This document shows positions 12,349 through 23,376 of a DNA stretch of 64,000 nt, piece by piece (within the stretch, counting starts at the first letter, position 1; each line of letters starts with the position of its first letter). Origin of the DNA: Physcomitrium patens (taxonomy: Eukaryota > Streptophyta > Bryopsida > Funariales > Funariaceae); contig NC_037256.1 of assembly GCF_000002425.4 (NCBI RefSeq), forward strand, positions 2,574,051 to 2,638,050, read 5' to 3'. The translations under genes were made by a program, and so were the position numbers. A model generated the notes under the pieces. That model did not search any database and was not told the origin of the DNA. It saw only the letters and a program-made list of their open reading frames with translations.

Positions 12349-13300
12349 GTAGCATTCACTAAGTTAAGAAAAAAATATTGATGGAAGGGAATGTACAAAG
12401 ACATAGCAAAATTTGTAGAATCTTGTGAGACTTGCTAAGTATATTCAAATATTTGGCATCGAGATAGATTACATCCAACATACCCTTTGGCTTTACATTA
12501 CAAGTGGGTGGTGGATTTAATGGCAATGCCTATGGGACTTGGACAAATGAAGTATTTGGTACTTGCACAAGAAGATTTATCAAATATGGTTGAAGGACAA
12601 GCATTAAGAACAAAAGATACTAAAGGTGTATGTCGATTTCTATTAGAAGAAGTTATTTATCACTATGGTTGTATTGGAAAAATTATTGTAGATAGAGGTG
12701 AATTGGATGCAAAAGAAGAACGAGAATTCTTTAGTAGGATAGGAATTAAACTTTCTTTAACAACAACATATAATCCAGAAGGTAATGGTAAAAGTAAGCA
12801 TGGGCATTCACCTATTGTTAAGGCATTAGTAAAGGCATGTAATGGCAAGATAAGTGATTGACCTAAATTATTATCATTTACATTATAGGCGGATCGCACA
12901 ACTCATAATACGGTTACAAGATACATGCCAGCAGAATTGATGTATGGTCAAAAACTGGTAATGCCAATAGAAGAGGTTGTATCAACATGGGCTATATTAC
13001 CTTGGGAAGATGGTTTAACAAGAGAAGAGTTATTGGCATTACGAATTCGACAACTTGAAAGAAGGCCCGAGGACATTGAAGTAGCTATGAGAAAGTTGAA
13101 AGAAGCAAGAGAAAAAAATAAAGAGAGGTTTGACAAAAAGCATTGATTGCGTCCAAAACCAATTCAAAATGGTGATTGGATGTTGGTTTATGATAGTAGT
13201 TTGGACAACCAACATAGTATGGCAAAGAAATTTACAAGGAGATGTTTTGGACCTTATGTTGTCAAACAAGTGCACGAGAATGGAACATACTTGTTGTAGA
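12349..13300 (+). pseudogene. Element C integrase, first part
   Basis: The zinc-binding remainder (ESCETC) is followed by the core: VVDLMAMPMGLGQMKYLVL carries the first Asp and IIVDRGELD the second. The third acidic residue is expected in the motif aligned to the canonical T-E-R; here it reads S-K-H (Lys codon 12796-12798). Element A has the same S-K-H. After the core, RKFTRRCFGPYVVKQVHENGTYLL is the C-terminal fold typical of non-chromodomain elements. Stops occur near 12860, 12889 and 13144. An insertion from about 13301 separates this from the tail at 14938. Confidence 0.8.
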
Positions 13301-13480
13301 ATAAGTAGTTATTTTCAAAATATAGATACCTAGTGTATAGAGTAAACAGAGATAGATAACTGCTGAAAAGGTGGTTCAATAGGTAGAATAGATGAATAGT
13401 CGGAAAAAGTAGTTATCATTTGTAGTATAGGAATTGGTATCTCGGGGTAGTATAAGGAGGATGGGAGAGGGGAAGAAAAT

Positions 13481-13900
13481 GCCAGACTGTGAGAGTTGTA
13501 AGCCGAGGACTAAACTGTGAGAGTTATAAGCCGAGGGCCAGACTGTGAAAGTCATAAGCCGAGGGCCAGACTGTGAGAATTGTAAGCCGAGGGCCAGACT
13601 GTGAGAGTTGTAAGCCGAGGACCAGACTATGAGAGTCGTAAGCCGAGGGCCAGACTGTGAGAGTTGTAAGCCGAGGACCAGACTATGAGAGTCGTAAGCC
13701 GAGGGCCAGACTGTGAGAGTTGTAAGCCGAGGGCCAGACTGTGAGAGTCATAAGCCGAGGGCAAGATTGTGAGAATTGTAAGTCGAGGGCCAAACTGTGA
13801 GAGTCGTAAGCCGAGGGCCAGACTGTGAGAATTGTAAGCCGAGGGCCAGACTATGAGAGTTGTAAGCCGAGGGCTAGACTGTAAGAGTTGTGAGCCGAGG
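13481..13900 (+). repeat. 28-bp minisatellite, 15 copies
   Basis: The unit is GCCAGACTGTGAGAGT followed by TGTAAGCCGAGG. Units are directly adjacent with no spacers: 420 bases equal 15 units exactly. Differences between copies are single substitutions (GTTG/GTCG/GTCA, CAGAC/CAAAC). Confidence 0.95.
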
Positions 13901-14160
13901 TAAGCTTGGTGCTACCTCTTTTCTTTTATTTGTTATTTTCTTTGAATAAGAGGATTGAAAGTTTTTTAATATTGTGAAGTGAATTATGGAATGGAAATGT
14001 GATTGATATTATTTGAGAAGAAGAAAGATTGAATGTTGAAATCTGATTGTAGTTCAGCAGAGAGAATGAGTCTGTATTTGTGTGAAACATTGTAATGTGA
14101 ATGGTAGTTCTATGTGAAAGAAATTGCCATCCATCGCGAGTGCTCTTGGCAATTTTTTTA

Positions 14161-14377
14161 ACTGTGAGAGTTGTAAGCCGAGGGCCAGACTGTAAGAGTC
14201 GTAAGCTGAGGGTCAGACTGTGAAAGTCGTAAGCCGAGGGCCAGACTGTGAGAGATGTAAGCCGAGGGCCAAACTGTGAGAGTCGTAAGCCGAGGGCCAG
14301 ACTGTGAAAGTCGTAAGCCGAGGGCCAGACTGTGAGAGTTGTAAGCCGAGGGCCAAACTGTGAGTTGTGAGCCGGGA
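14161..14377 (+). repeat. Second block of the 28-bp minisatellite, about 8 copies
   Basis: Same unit and phase pattern as the block at 13481-13900, with a shortened last unit. The sequence after it (AAGCTTGGTGCTACCTCTT and on) repeats the sequence after the first block, so the block plus its flank was duplicated. Confidence 0.95.
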
Positions 14378-14937
14378 TAAGCTTGGTGCTACCTCTTTTT
14401 TTTTGTTTGTTATTTTCTTTGAATTAGAGGATTGAAAGTTTCTGAATATTATGAAGTGAATTATGGAATGGAAATGTGATTGGTATTATTTGAGAAGAAG
14501 AAAGATTGAATGCTGAAATCTGATTGTAGTTCAGTAGAGAGAATGAGTCTGTGTTTGTGTGAAATACTGTAATGTGAATGGTAGTTCTGTGTGAAGAATT
14601 CCAGTGATTGGAATGAGAGTAATTGTGTGTTGAAAGTTGTGAGGGTGCAGTATTACAGTTGGAGATTATGAGGGTGAATATATTGGTGGAAATAGTAATT
14701 ATTGGTATAATTGAATTGCTGTAAGGAAGAGACCAATAAGGTGAAGGAGGAGATAATAGTTTCCTTGTGTGTTCAGATATTGGAAATAGAGACGATACAT
14801 TCAGGAGGTAATTGATTGTTTGACCCCAACATGAATGCTTAAGCAACTAGTCATTCCCTGTGTTCGAATCCCCCTATACGGGTTTATGCTGGGAGGTTTC
14901 TTCTGAAATAAAACGAACAATCACACTTATTATGACA

Positions 14938-15170
14938 ACTGGATGGTACAAATTTAAAGATACCAATAGCAGGCAAGTAAATCAAATTATTTAATCAAAG
15001 AGGTAAAGACATTTGTTTTGATAAAGAATAAAATCTAATAGGAGATATTGAGATGGAAGAAAAAGAGCAAAATAAAGATCAAGAATTTGACCAAGATGAA
15101 GAACATTCGATATCAATATAATGAAGGAACTTGGTGCATACCAGAGGATGCACAGATTCAGGGAAGGTGG
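14938..15170 (+). pseudogene. Element C integrase tail and polypurine tract
   Basis: It resumes the integrase after the insertion: LDGTNLKIPIAGK, KLFNQRGKD, then an acidic tail (EMEEKEQNKDQEFDQDEE) ending near 15120. Element A has a matching acidic tail. The polypurine tract GGGAAGGTGGA (15161-15171) abuts the 3' LTR. Confidence 0.65.
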
Positions 15171-15171
15171 A

Positions 15172-16098
15172 TGTCATAATGTAACACAGTTAATAAGTGA
15201 AAGGATGAAGAAAATATCATGTTTTGATGATCTCACTTCAAAAATATTATACCAAATTATCTTGGAAAAATAAATATTAGTCAAAGGATAGAAAAATTAA
15301 AGGTGTTAATGCTACTTTTTTACAAATCATGCTTCTATTTACTTTGTAAGGCCATAAATAAGACAAAACAAGGTAGATTAGAAAAATAAAAGATATAAGC
15401 ATATGTAGGGAGGATTTAAGAATGAACATTAGTAAAAATTACCTCAAAAAGATGAAAGTTGATATCCAAAGAGGACCGGTTATGAACCTAGGTCGAAATC
15501 AAACCCCAAGTCACAAAACTATGCTCTGACAGCAACTCAAGGGTTCTTTGGAGAGATCGGAGAGCCGAATGAAAGAGAAGTCTTATGGAGGGATTTTTGA
15601 AAGGTGATTTCATGTCGTTTGGATTAGTATTGGATTTTTGAGGAATTTTCAAAGCAAGTGATGTTCTCTGTGAATTCAGATCTTTGAAAAATAAAACCAG
15701 TTTACAAATTTTTGGATTTCGTGTCTTTTGTAGCATTTTTATTTGATTAAGATTTGATTAGGGTTTAATTTAGGATTTAGGATTTATTTAGGATTTGATT
15801 AAGGTTGGATTAGGATTAGGGATTGGTTAGAATTTAAGATTTTATTAGATTTTTGTTAGGATTTGACTAAGTTTTCTTTAATATTCTTTTATATTTCTTT
15901 AGAATTTCCTTGTGTTTCTTTTATAACTTCAATAAAATTTAATTCAGATTGCTTAATATTTGATTATGATTATTAATGTTTAATTATAAATTCTCTATAA
16001 TCCTATTAGATTGTTAGGACCTTTTGTTGCAATTTTCTTTTATCTTTCACAGCCAGGTGCTTGGTGCATTTTCAAGCAAGACTTCACATAATACGACA
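15172..16098 (+). repeat. 3' LTR of element C (927 bp)
   Basis: It starts TGTCATAATGTAACAC and ends CACATAATACGACA, followed by the ACGT duplication. It lacks the region equivalent to 6510-7360 of the 5' LTR, leaving only about 90 bp of the telomere-like array (15745-15845). Confidence 0.9.
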
Positions 16099-16297
16099 AC
16101 GTATTCGTCAAAGTTGGAACTAATGCAAATTTATATGATACATTTTAAACCTCTCACGAAGCAAGAAAAGACTTAACATTACTAAGAAGGGTTGTATTTA
16201 TATTGTGGAGAAGCTAAGCACACTGCTCAATATTGTCTAAAGAAGCAATGCGATTACAAAATGAGGAGTACAATTATCAAAGAAGATAATATGTCGA
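16099..16297 (+). pseudogene. B1 gag zinc-knuckle fragment between two insertions
   Basis: It continues the gag interrupted at 5938. Read in frame it gives LYCGEAKHTAQYC, the last part of a CCHC knuckle; B3 keeps the full C-X2-C-X4-H-X4-C form near 34.8 kb. It matches B2 sequence at 36850-37080 on the other strand. Solo LTR D cuts it off at 16297, and B1 continues at 40092. Confidence 0.8.
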
Positions 16298-17327
16298 TGT
16301 TGTGTTGTAACATGACCATATGGTGAAAGATAATAATATGGATCTTATTATAGAAGAGCCAAGTTAAAGAAAAAGTAGAAAAATATGGATAAAAGATAGG
16401 AAGGTAGTAAAACTTTTAGTAGTAATGCTACGCTTTTAAAAAAAAAAAAAAAAATCTACTTATTTTGTAGGACCAAAAATAAGGCAAAATAAGGTAGATT
16501 AAAAAAATAAATGATATAAACATCTTTAGGAAGAAGTCAAGAGTAAATTCTAGCAAAAATTTCCTAAAAAAACTACATATTGATCTCAAAGGACGGCTAG
16601 TTATCAACCTAGGTCAAAATCAGACCTTGAGGCACAAAACCGAGTACCTATGGCAACTCGGGGGTTTCTTTGGCAAATCAAAGAATACGGTTTGATAGAA
16701 AACTATATAGGGTTTCTATGAGCATTAGTTTTGGATAATTTGGAATTGTTATGACTTATAAGAGCTTTACAAAGTCAAGATTATTTTTGGATGATTTGGA
16801 TTTTATGAAATAAAATAGGATTGATGTTTCTAGTGATTTCAAGAGTTTTGTAATAGATCTATGAGTGAAATTTTGTTGATTAATGGTTATAGTTGTGTTT
16901 AATATGTATTGTGACTCTTAGTTCGATCTAACAGCTGAATTAAGGATTATTGAGGTTTAAATGAATCAAGGTCTTAGAAAGTAGAATTTTAGGTCTAGTG
17001 AGGATTTTTAAGATTTCTTGTAATCTTCTAGTTTCATTGGAGTGAAATTTATATAAGAGTATATTAGACTTATTTTTCTTTGTGTACAAGAATTTTGAAA
17101 TCAATTGAACGGTGAAAAAGAGAGATATTGGCTTTAAGAGATTAGCATGAAGGTTGGAGAAGGAGGCCAGGTAATACTTGAGCATGTTTTTGAGGTTATC
17201 ATCTATTTAATAATTTTGATTCTTTTCAAAAAAATTGTATTTATTTTTAACTTAGTTTTTAAAAAATTTATAAAATTAGAGCTAAGATCAATGGTTCATT
17301 CATTAGTTATTATTAAGAACATAGAAG

Positions 17328-17839
17328 TATCAAGGATATGAATTCCAAAGAAAGATAATCTCAATACACTCTTGTGTCACTCAAAAACACTTAAAAATCA
17401 TTCAAAGGTAATAATATATTGAACTAGAATGGCTATTGCCAAAGACTAGAAAACATGATGACTCTTGAAACTAGATTGGAAATAAGAAAGAAGTTGACAA
17501 GAGTGAAGAAGGCTTCACTCTTGTCTCTATATATACTATCTAATTAAGGGCTATGTGGTGACGTTCTATAGGACCTCCAATATGTGTTGACTTTGTAGGA
17601 CACTTGCCTTGACTTACAAGGCAAGTTTTTCTATGTATAGGCCATAAAGTTAGCTTGGTCTTCAAGCTAACAACATGTGTGGCACATGGCCAACTTGTTG
17701 ACCACGTTTCTAATCCAAAAAGTCAATTAAAGGCACCTATGAAGTCAAAGCAGCATCTATGAAGCTTTTAGGAAGCTTCCATACTAAATACTATAGAATT
17801 AACTTATTTTTATCTGCTTACATGAGTATGTCCATGATA
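17328..17839 (-). repeat. 3' LTR of B2
   Basis: It runs from TATCAAGGATATG to GTCCATGATA in plus coordinates, homologous to the B1 and B3 LTRs. It contains the perfect inverted repeat GACAAGAGTGAAG / CTTCACTCTTGTC at 17496-17525, directly beside the TATA-like block 17527-17540. Confidence 0.85.
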
Positions 17840-17951
17840 TTACTCCCCCTTCTAGGGTCGAGTTCCACGAGGAGTGGTCATCATATGTTGAGAAAATCTA
17901 TGATGCAACAAATTGTATTTGCCACATACTTTGATCTTTATTCTCTTCGAA

Positions 17952-18303
17952 GATTATTGATAGGGCCTCTCAACCATCAATAGAATTCCATACCAGGGCG
18001 GGAAGACCACCCAATTATTTGGTCATTGTTGAGGCCTTCATAACTTCCTTCCAATAAAATATTTAGAACACCATCAGGAGTTGTTTCTACCTCTAGTAAA
18101 ATCACCAAACATCGAGAGTCCCTTCTAAGATCGTGATACCAAATACGTTGTATCTTGCCATCTATTCAAAGAAGAACATGTCGTTCTTGAAGATCTTCAT
18201 CTCGATTGTGTCATCTTGAAGGTTGTGACAATCATAATGTCTCGTCCGACAGGTCGGCAAATGAAGGCTCTTGAGTTGAATCCGCTCATTGTTGTTTCTC
18301 CAT
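17952..18303 (-). pseudogene. B2 small ORF downstream of pol (ORF3)
   Basis: It starts at an ATG (complement of 18301-18303) after the chromodomain stop and is homologous to the B1 ORF at 43714-44070. Shared segments include DSTQE.SF, NRDEDLQE, GKIQR.WYHDL, RDSRCLVILLEV, EGSYEGLNNDQIIGWSS and WLRGPIN. It has several stops, one at the same position as in B1. No known domain recognised. Confidence 0.55.
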
Positions 18304-18379
18304 CTCTTTAGCGTCACAACTACAAAGAAGCTACAAATAAGGATTGAAAGTAAAATGTTATCTTGTCTAGATCTTGTTT

Positions 18380-18890
18380 CTTTTGTAAAGAAGATTTTTA
18401 TCTTAGTTTTGATAGATGTCATTGATAAAAGCCTCCATCACCTTTGCTGCATTTACAAGATTCTTTACTGGCTTCTACGTGCATTCACTAATATCATATC
18501 CATGCTAATGGATAAGATATTTTAATTTATTTTGGCGTCGCCTTATATCTAAGGCTTCTTCCACTTCAAACTCTTCATTATTCTCCACTTCTATCGGAGG
18601 AGATGGAGCTTGTCTTCTTTTTGGTATGTCCACTATCTTGTATGGTTTAAAAAGAGACAAGTCGAATATTGGATGGATTTTCATTGACTTCGATAGATGT
18701 AAACGATATGCAACTGAATTGATTTGTACAGAAATAGAAAATAGTCCAAGCCTTTAATAGTCCAAGCCTTCAATAGTCCAACTTATCACAAGGACGAGTG
18801 GTCTTGATATTGCGACGAAGTAACCATACCTTATCGCCCATGTAGAATGGTAGTTGTTCCTTTTGATAGACATCCGGATTTATCTTTTGT
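18380..18890 (-). pseudogene. B2 integrase C-terminus and chromodomain
   Basis: Read on the minus strand: a VFHVSLLKPYK-like linker, the acidic EVENNEEFEVEEALDIRRRQNKLKYLI start of a chromodomain, then a decayed remainder. It is homologous to the better preserved B1 chromodomain at 43441-43614. Chromodomains in this clade are thought to steer integration to particular chromatin. Confidence 0.65.
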
Positions 18891-19819
18891 CATTCTTGAG
18901 CTTCTTTTAATTGCACCTTTATTGTTGCATGTGACTGTGACAACCGATTTGCCATATCTTCTGCCGCAGAATTATCAACTTTTGAGAAATCAAACATGTT
19001 AAGTTGTGGATGATAACCATAATTGGAAAAAAAAGGTGTTTGTTGTGTAGAAGAATGCACCGTATTATTATAGGCAAACTCTACCAATGGCAGAAGAGTT
19101 GTCCAATCATCTTATTAATAGTTGATGGTACATCTTAAGTATTGCTCTAAGACTTGATTTACGCGCTTTGCCTGTCCATTAGTTTGAGGATGAAAAGCCG
19201 AAGATAGTTTTATATCCACTTGTAAAATCTTAAATAGGATTCTCTAAAATCTTCATACAAACTTAATTCCCATATCTCATATAATATCCTTAGGTAACCC
19301 ATGATAGCGATAGATATTGTCAATAAAAAGCTTAGCTGTTTCTTCACAAGTGATGGATTTTGTACATGGCATAAAATGTGCCATCTTAGTGAAGCAATAT
19401 ACTATCACAAATATAGAATCATAAAAACTTGAGCTTGGAAGATCTATAATGAAGTCCATAGAAATAGAAGACCATGGTTGTTCTACAATGGATAATGGCT
19501 GAAGAAGTCCAAAAGGTTGATGACAAGGAGTTTTTGATCTTGAGCAAATATCACATGATTGTACAAAATCTTTGACTACCTTCCACATTTGAGGCTACCA
19601 AAAATCCCTAGATATCAGCTCCAAAGTCTTATTGTATTCAAAATGTCCTACTGCTAGAAAGTCATGACAAGCTTGAAGAACTCCTAAACGTACTTCTCCT
19701 TGTGGAACATATAGGCGTCCTTCAAAATAGAATAGGTTGTTCTTGAACTCGAATTTAGAAGGATCATGAGATTTAGAAGAATTATTCTTGATATCGTAAA
19801 CAAGAAATTTTGAAGACAT
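18890..19819 (-). pseudogene. B2 integrase core
   Basis: The zinc-binding part is present (CDICSRSKTPCHQPFGLLQPL after VGHFEYNKTLELISRDFW). The core carries SISMDFIIDLP (first Asp), then FTKMAHFMPCTKSITCEETAKLF and YRYHGLPKDII. Segments at 18890-19087 include FAYNNTVHSSTQQTPFFSNYGYHP. Stops and frame changes separate the segments. Integrase would join element DNA to the target in the nucleus. Confidence 0.8.
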
Positions 19820-19879
19820 ACTTAACTAGACTTGCTTGAAAAAAGTTAAATCAATAGTCAATATTGATTTTATTGCTCG

Positions 19880-20400
19880 AAGATGAAATTACTCCGACTT
19901 CAAGAGAACCATTCTTTGTTGCTCAAAAGCTGCATCTCTTTCTTTTGGTGTAAGATAAGAACGTCTAGACAAAGCATCAGACAAACCTTGTTATTTTCTT
20001 GATCGATAAGTGATGATGAACTCGAATCTTAATAAAGACATGCTGCAATGAGCTTGACGATGATTTAATATGCATATTGATACAAAATACTCGAGGTTCT
20101 TATAATCCGTATACATAGTGATTGGACTTGAGGTGAATTCTAGATAATGACATCATTCTTCAAATGAATCCATAATTGTAAGAAGCTCTTTATCATGGAT
20201 TTCATAGGTAATCTCAGTTGCTGAAAATTTTTTAGAATAGAAAGCTATTGGATGGAGCTTGTCATCTGCTCCCATTTGTGACAAAACGGCATCCAAGGCA
20301 AAGTCTGATACATCTGTTTCCATAAAAAATACCTTGGAAAAGTCAACGCAATACAAGATTGGTATAGAAGTAAATTTTTTCTTTAAAGCATCAAACGCTA
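19880..20400 (-). pseudogene. B2 RNase H
   Basis: The segment at 20153-20356 encodes [50 protein letters not shown]. This contains the first Asp and the Glu of the RNase H active site. The rest, to about 19880, is recognisable but broken by stops. Confidence 0.75.
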
Positions 20401-21180
20401 CTTCAGCTTCTTTACTCCACTAAAATTTGTCTTTACAAGTCAAATGCGTAAGTGGAGTTGCAACTTGAGAAAAGTTCTTGATGAAGATTTGATAGTAATT
20501 TACAAAGCCTAAAAAGTATTATACATGTCATACTGTTCTTGGAATCTTCCAATCTATGATAGTTTGGACCTTCTTGAGATCCATCATCAAGCCTTCCTTG
20601 AAAATGATGTATCCTAAAAAGTCAACTTGAGTAATGTGGAATACACACTTTTTCAACTTGGCATATAATCTTACATCTCTTAGTTTTTGTAACACACGAC
20701 GAACATGGAGTTTATGTTCTTCTGTGTTCTTAGAGTAGATTAAAATATTATTTAAATAACAAACGATGAAATCATCTAAAAACTCACAAAAAAAATCATT
20801 TATAAGATGTTGAAAAGTAGTAGGTACATTTGTGAGTCCAAAAGGCATGAAATTATATTCAAAATATCCATACCTAGTTTGAAAAGTAATCTTCTATTCA
20901 TCTCCTTCTTTGATGCAGACCAAGTTGTATGCTCCTTGTAGATCTATTTTTGTATAGTTCTTTGCTTGATTGAGTTGATCAAGAAATCTTGAAATCAAAG
21001 GTAAGGAATATCTGTTTTTGATGGTGATCTTGTTAAGGCCCTGATAGTCTATGCACATCCTTAGAGATCCATCTTTTTTCTTCACAAATAAGATCGGTGC
21101 TCCTATTGGAGATTTTGAATGGCGTATGAAGTTTTTAGCCAAGTTCTTGTCAATATATTTCTTTAGTGCAGCCAACTCGT
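20401..21180 (-). pseudogene. B2 reverse transcriptase, catalytic Asp pair lost
   Basis: 21175 to 20894 encodes the RT fingers ([33 protein letters not shown]). 20848 to 20528 encodes the palm (MPFGLTNVPTTFQHLINDFFCEFLDDFIVCY). The active-site motif normally YLDD reads YLNN (complement of about 20750-20761), two Asp-to-Asn changes that abolish polymerase chemistry. B1 and B3 keep YLDD. Confidence 0.85.
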
Positions 21181-21553
21181 TTTGTTATAAGCTATAGATT
21201 AGTCCAAATGGCAATTGAGCTCTTTCTTGAAGATCAATTGAACAATGATAAGGTCGATGTTCTGAAAGAATATTTACATTCTTCATCTCAACAACATCTT
21301 GGAATTCTTGATATTAACTAGGAATACCACTTGACGTCTTTTCACTATGTGAAATGGACGTGGCATATATAGCAAAAGATGACCCTTCTTTGGCTGCATG
21401 CATGAAAGCTCTTGTCCCTACTAGTAAAGGCTTCGATATACTAGACTTATGTATTTTCTCTTGATTAATAGAATTTTGAAATAAACTACTAGAAAAGTTA
21501 AGGTTATGGGAAATCCAATCTATCTGACGGTTCTATTTTTTTAACCAGGATAG

Positions 21554-23376
21554 TATCAAGGACAAGAATTCGATGAAAAAACAATTTAGACAAGTGAGCC
21601 TTCACTCAAAGAAAGGTAACAAAATATAAATAAACAAGTATGTATATTGAAAGAGAAACTGAAACGGCTATTGCCAAAAGACAAGAAAACTAGAGATCCT
21701 TGAAACTAGACTGGAAGCAAGAAAGGAGTTGACAAGAGTGAAGAAGGCTTCACTCTTGTCTCTATATATACTATCTAACTAAAGACTACGTGGCGATGTT
21801 CTATAGGACCTTCAATATGTATTGACTTTGTAGGACATATGCCTTGACTTACAAGGCAAGTTCTTCTACATGTAGGCCACATAGTTAGTTTGATCTTCAA
21901 GTTAACAACATGTGTGGCACATGGCCAACTTGTTGACCACATTTCTAATCCAAAAAAGTCAATTAAAGATACCTATGAAGTCAAAGCAGTATTGTCATAT
22001 TACGTGCTTTCCTGCTCGAGAATGCGTCGGGCGTCTGGCTGTAGAAGGTAGTATGGAGATTCGCCAATAGTCAAACAGTCTATCAGTTTTTGACTGTTAG
22101 AATATAAATGACTACAAGAATACATCATAAATCTATACGGATGCCCCTTCGACTGCTCGCCGAAGTCCTTTTTGTCCCGACCGATAGGTCTCTAAACGTT
22201 ACAGAGAACCCCGAACAACCCAATTGTTAATCTTCGATACCGCTTTGTACTTACAATCTTGTATCCACTGACTGTCTTGTTAGATTAACCCAATAAATTT
22301 CATTCACTCCGCAAACTCAATCCTATAGACACCCTTTTAATTCTTCAATCTCAGACGTAACTCAATTTCATAAAACAGTCAAGAGTAATCAAACCCACTT
22401 CATTGAAATCCCGATTCACCATTACAACACTGACTTCAGCAACGATTGCCTCTGTCTTCCCAAAACCCTATGAAGAAAAAAAATCCAATTCTCTGTCTTC
22501 TTTCTCCACCCAAAGCATGAAGCTCCTCTCCCTCGATCTTCAAAAAACCTCCCCAAAAACTTATTCTCTCCCTAACCTTATCCTCTAAATTTCTTCAATC
22601 TTCCGTCTTGGATCCGGAATTGGCTCCCACCATCAGAGCTTAGATCCAAAATTGGCTCCCGTCGTCAGAGCTTTCTCCTTCGTTTTTACCTTTAAGAGAT
22701 CCATTTACCGAAAACAACGTTCCCTGAAACGGCACAGAGAATAGGACAGCCTGAAACAGAATCGAAATCCCATACTCGAGTCCACATTGAGTCGCCCGAC
22801 CAATTCAGGTCTCATATTGAGTAAGATGCCCGTAGTAACCTGGATGTTCCCATAATTGGATCAAATTGGTCCTTCGCGTCAGACTGGCTGAGGCCCGTAG
22901 TAAGACTTGGATTTTCCCGTAATTAGACTGCATTGGGTTGCCCGACCAATGCAGGTCTCATATTGGGTAAGAGGACCCGGATTGGATTCTTGTAATTGGA
23001 TCCTATTGGCTCTTCGAACCAGGCTCACCCGTTGTGTGAATTGGTTCTTTCTCTTCATGCTGACTCTCGTTATTGGAATCGAACAGAGCATTTCAGTATG
23101 CCCCGGCTGACTGTAACGGGGTGACTGAACCTGGCCACTCAGTATTTGCATTGGAGTTGGTCGTTGCTCCCAATATTCGAGGTAATTGAACATTAATAAA
23201 AGTCCCCTTTCTTTATATTTTCACGGTATACTTTTGTTACAACACGACAACGTCTATGAAGCTTCTAGGAAGCTTCTATATTAAATACTATAGAATTAAC
23301 TTACTTTTACTTATTTTTACTTACTTCCACCTATTTGTATATGTAATTACTAGCTTTTATAAGTATCTCCGTGACA
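21554..23376 (-). repeat. 3' LTR of B3, split by a solo LTR
   Basis: The parts 21554-21992 and 23250-23376 together match 35917-36476 and the other B LTRs. It ends CTCCGTGACA, followed by the complement of the polypurine tract (TTACCCTCCCTTCT). The perfect 13-bp inverted repeat lies at 21731-21760. Confidence 0.85.
21993..23249 (-). mobile_element. Solo LTR of the element A type
   Basis: It starts TGTCATATTACGTGC and ends TTGTTACAACACGACA in plus coordinates, aligning along its length with the A LTR 24608-25702 in the same orientation. The flanking B3 LTR halves join across it. Its flanks, GTAT (21989-21992) and ACGT (23250-23253), differ. The B2 LTR at the same point (near 38546) reads ACGT, so the site was probably ACGT before decay. 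No internal sequence remains. Confidence 0.8.

Larger units (their letters stand above)
13301..14935 (+). mobile_element. Minisatellite-bearing insertion in the element C integrase C-terminus
   Basis: Element A encodes V..NVTYSLRELDGRRLKIPI without interruption. In element C the match stops at NGTYLL (about 13296) and resumes at LDGTNLKIPIAG (about 14938), so about 1.6 kb is inserted. The edges carry a short inverted match, AATAAGT near 13300 and ACTTATT near 14925. It holds two blocks of a 28-bp tandem repeat, each followed by a copy of the same non-repetitive segment of about 250 bp (13901-14160 and 14378-14620). Near the right end, GTGTTCGAATCCCC (about 14863-14876) resembles a tRNA B box. 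No coding potential seen. The transposon class is unknown and the boundaries are good to about 10 bases. Confidence 0.6.
5939..16098 (+). mobile_element. Gypsy element C, structurally complete, ACGT target duplication
   Basis: 5' LTR 5939-7719, primer site 7724-7739, gag, protease, RT/RNase H, integrase, polypurine tract 15161-15171 and 3' LTR 15172-16098 are all present. ACGT flanks it exactly on both sides (5935-5938 and 16099-16102), and the B1 gag frame is continuous across the site. Its proteins match element A, not the B chromoviruses. By eye, a 180-base stretch of the two LTRs (from about 6265 and 15500) differs at about 17 positions, so it is not recent. An insertion of about 1.6 kb (13301-14935) splits the integrase C-terminus, and several stops interrupt gag and pol. 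Confidence 0.9.

Noticed and set aside
13481-13900. 28-bp repeats of CRISPR-like length
   Set aside because: Units are head-to-tail without spacers, in a plant retrotransposon; it is a minisatellite.
14424-14846. 140-codon minus-strand frame
   Set aside because: It lies in the minisatellite insertion, is low-complexity Ser/Asn/Thr/His, and has no counterpart in the duplicated copy.
14850-14900. tRNA gene near a B-box-like motif
   Set aside because: Only a B-box-like GTGTTCGAATCCCC is visible; no acceptor stem or anticodon arm could be paired around it.
22403-23193. Frames inside the solo LTR 21993-23249
   Set aside because: Not conserved as frames in the homologous LTRs 24608-25702 and 31640-34066.
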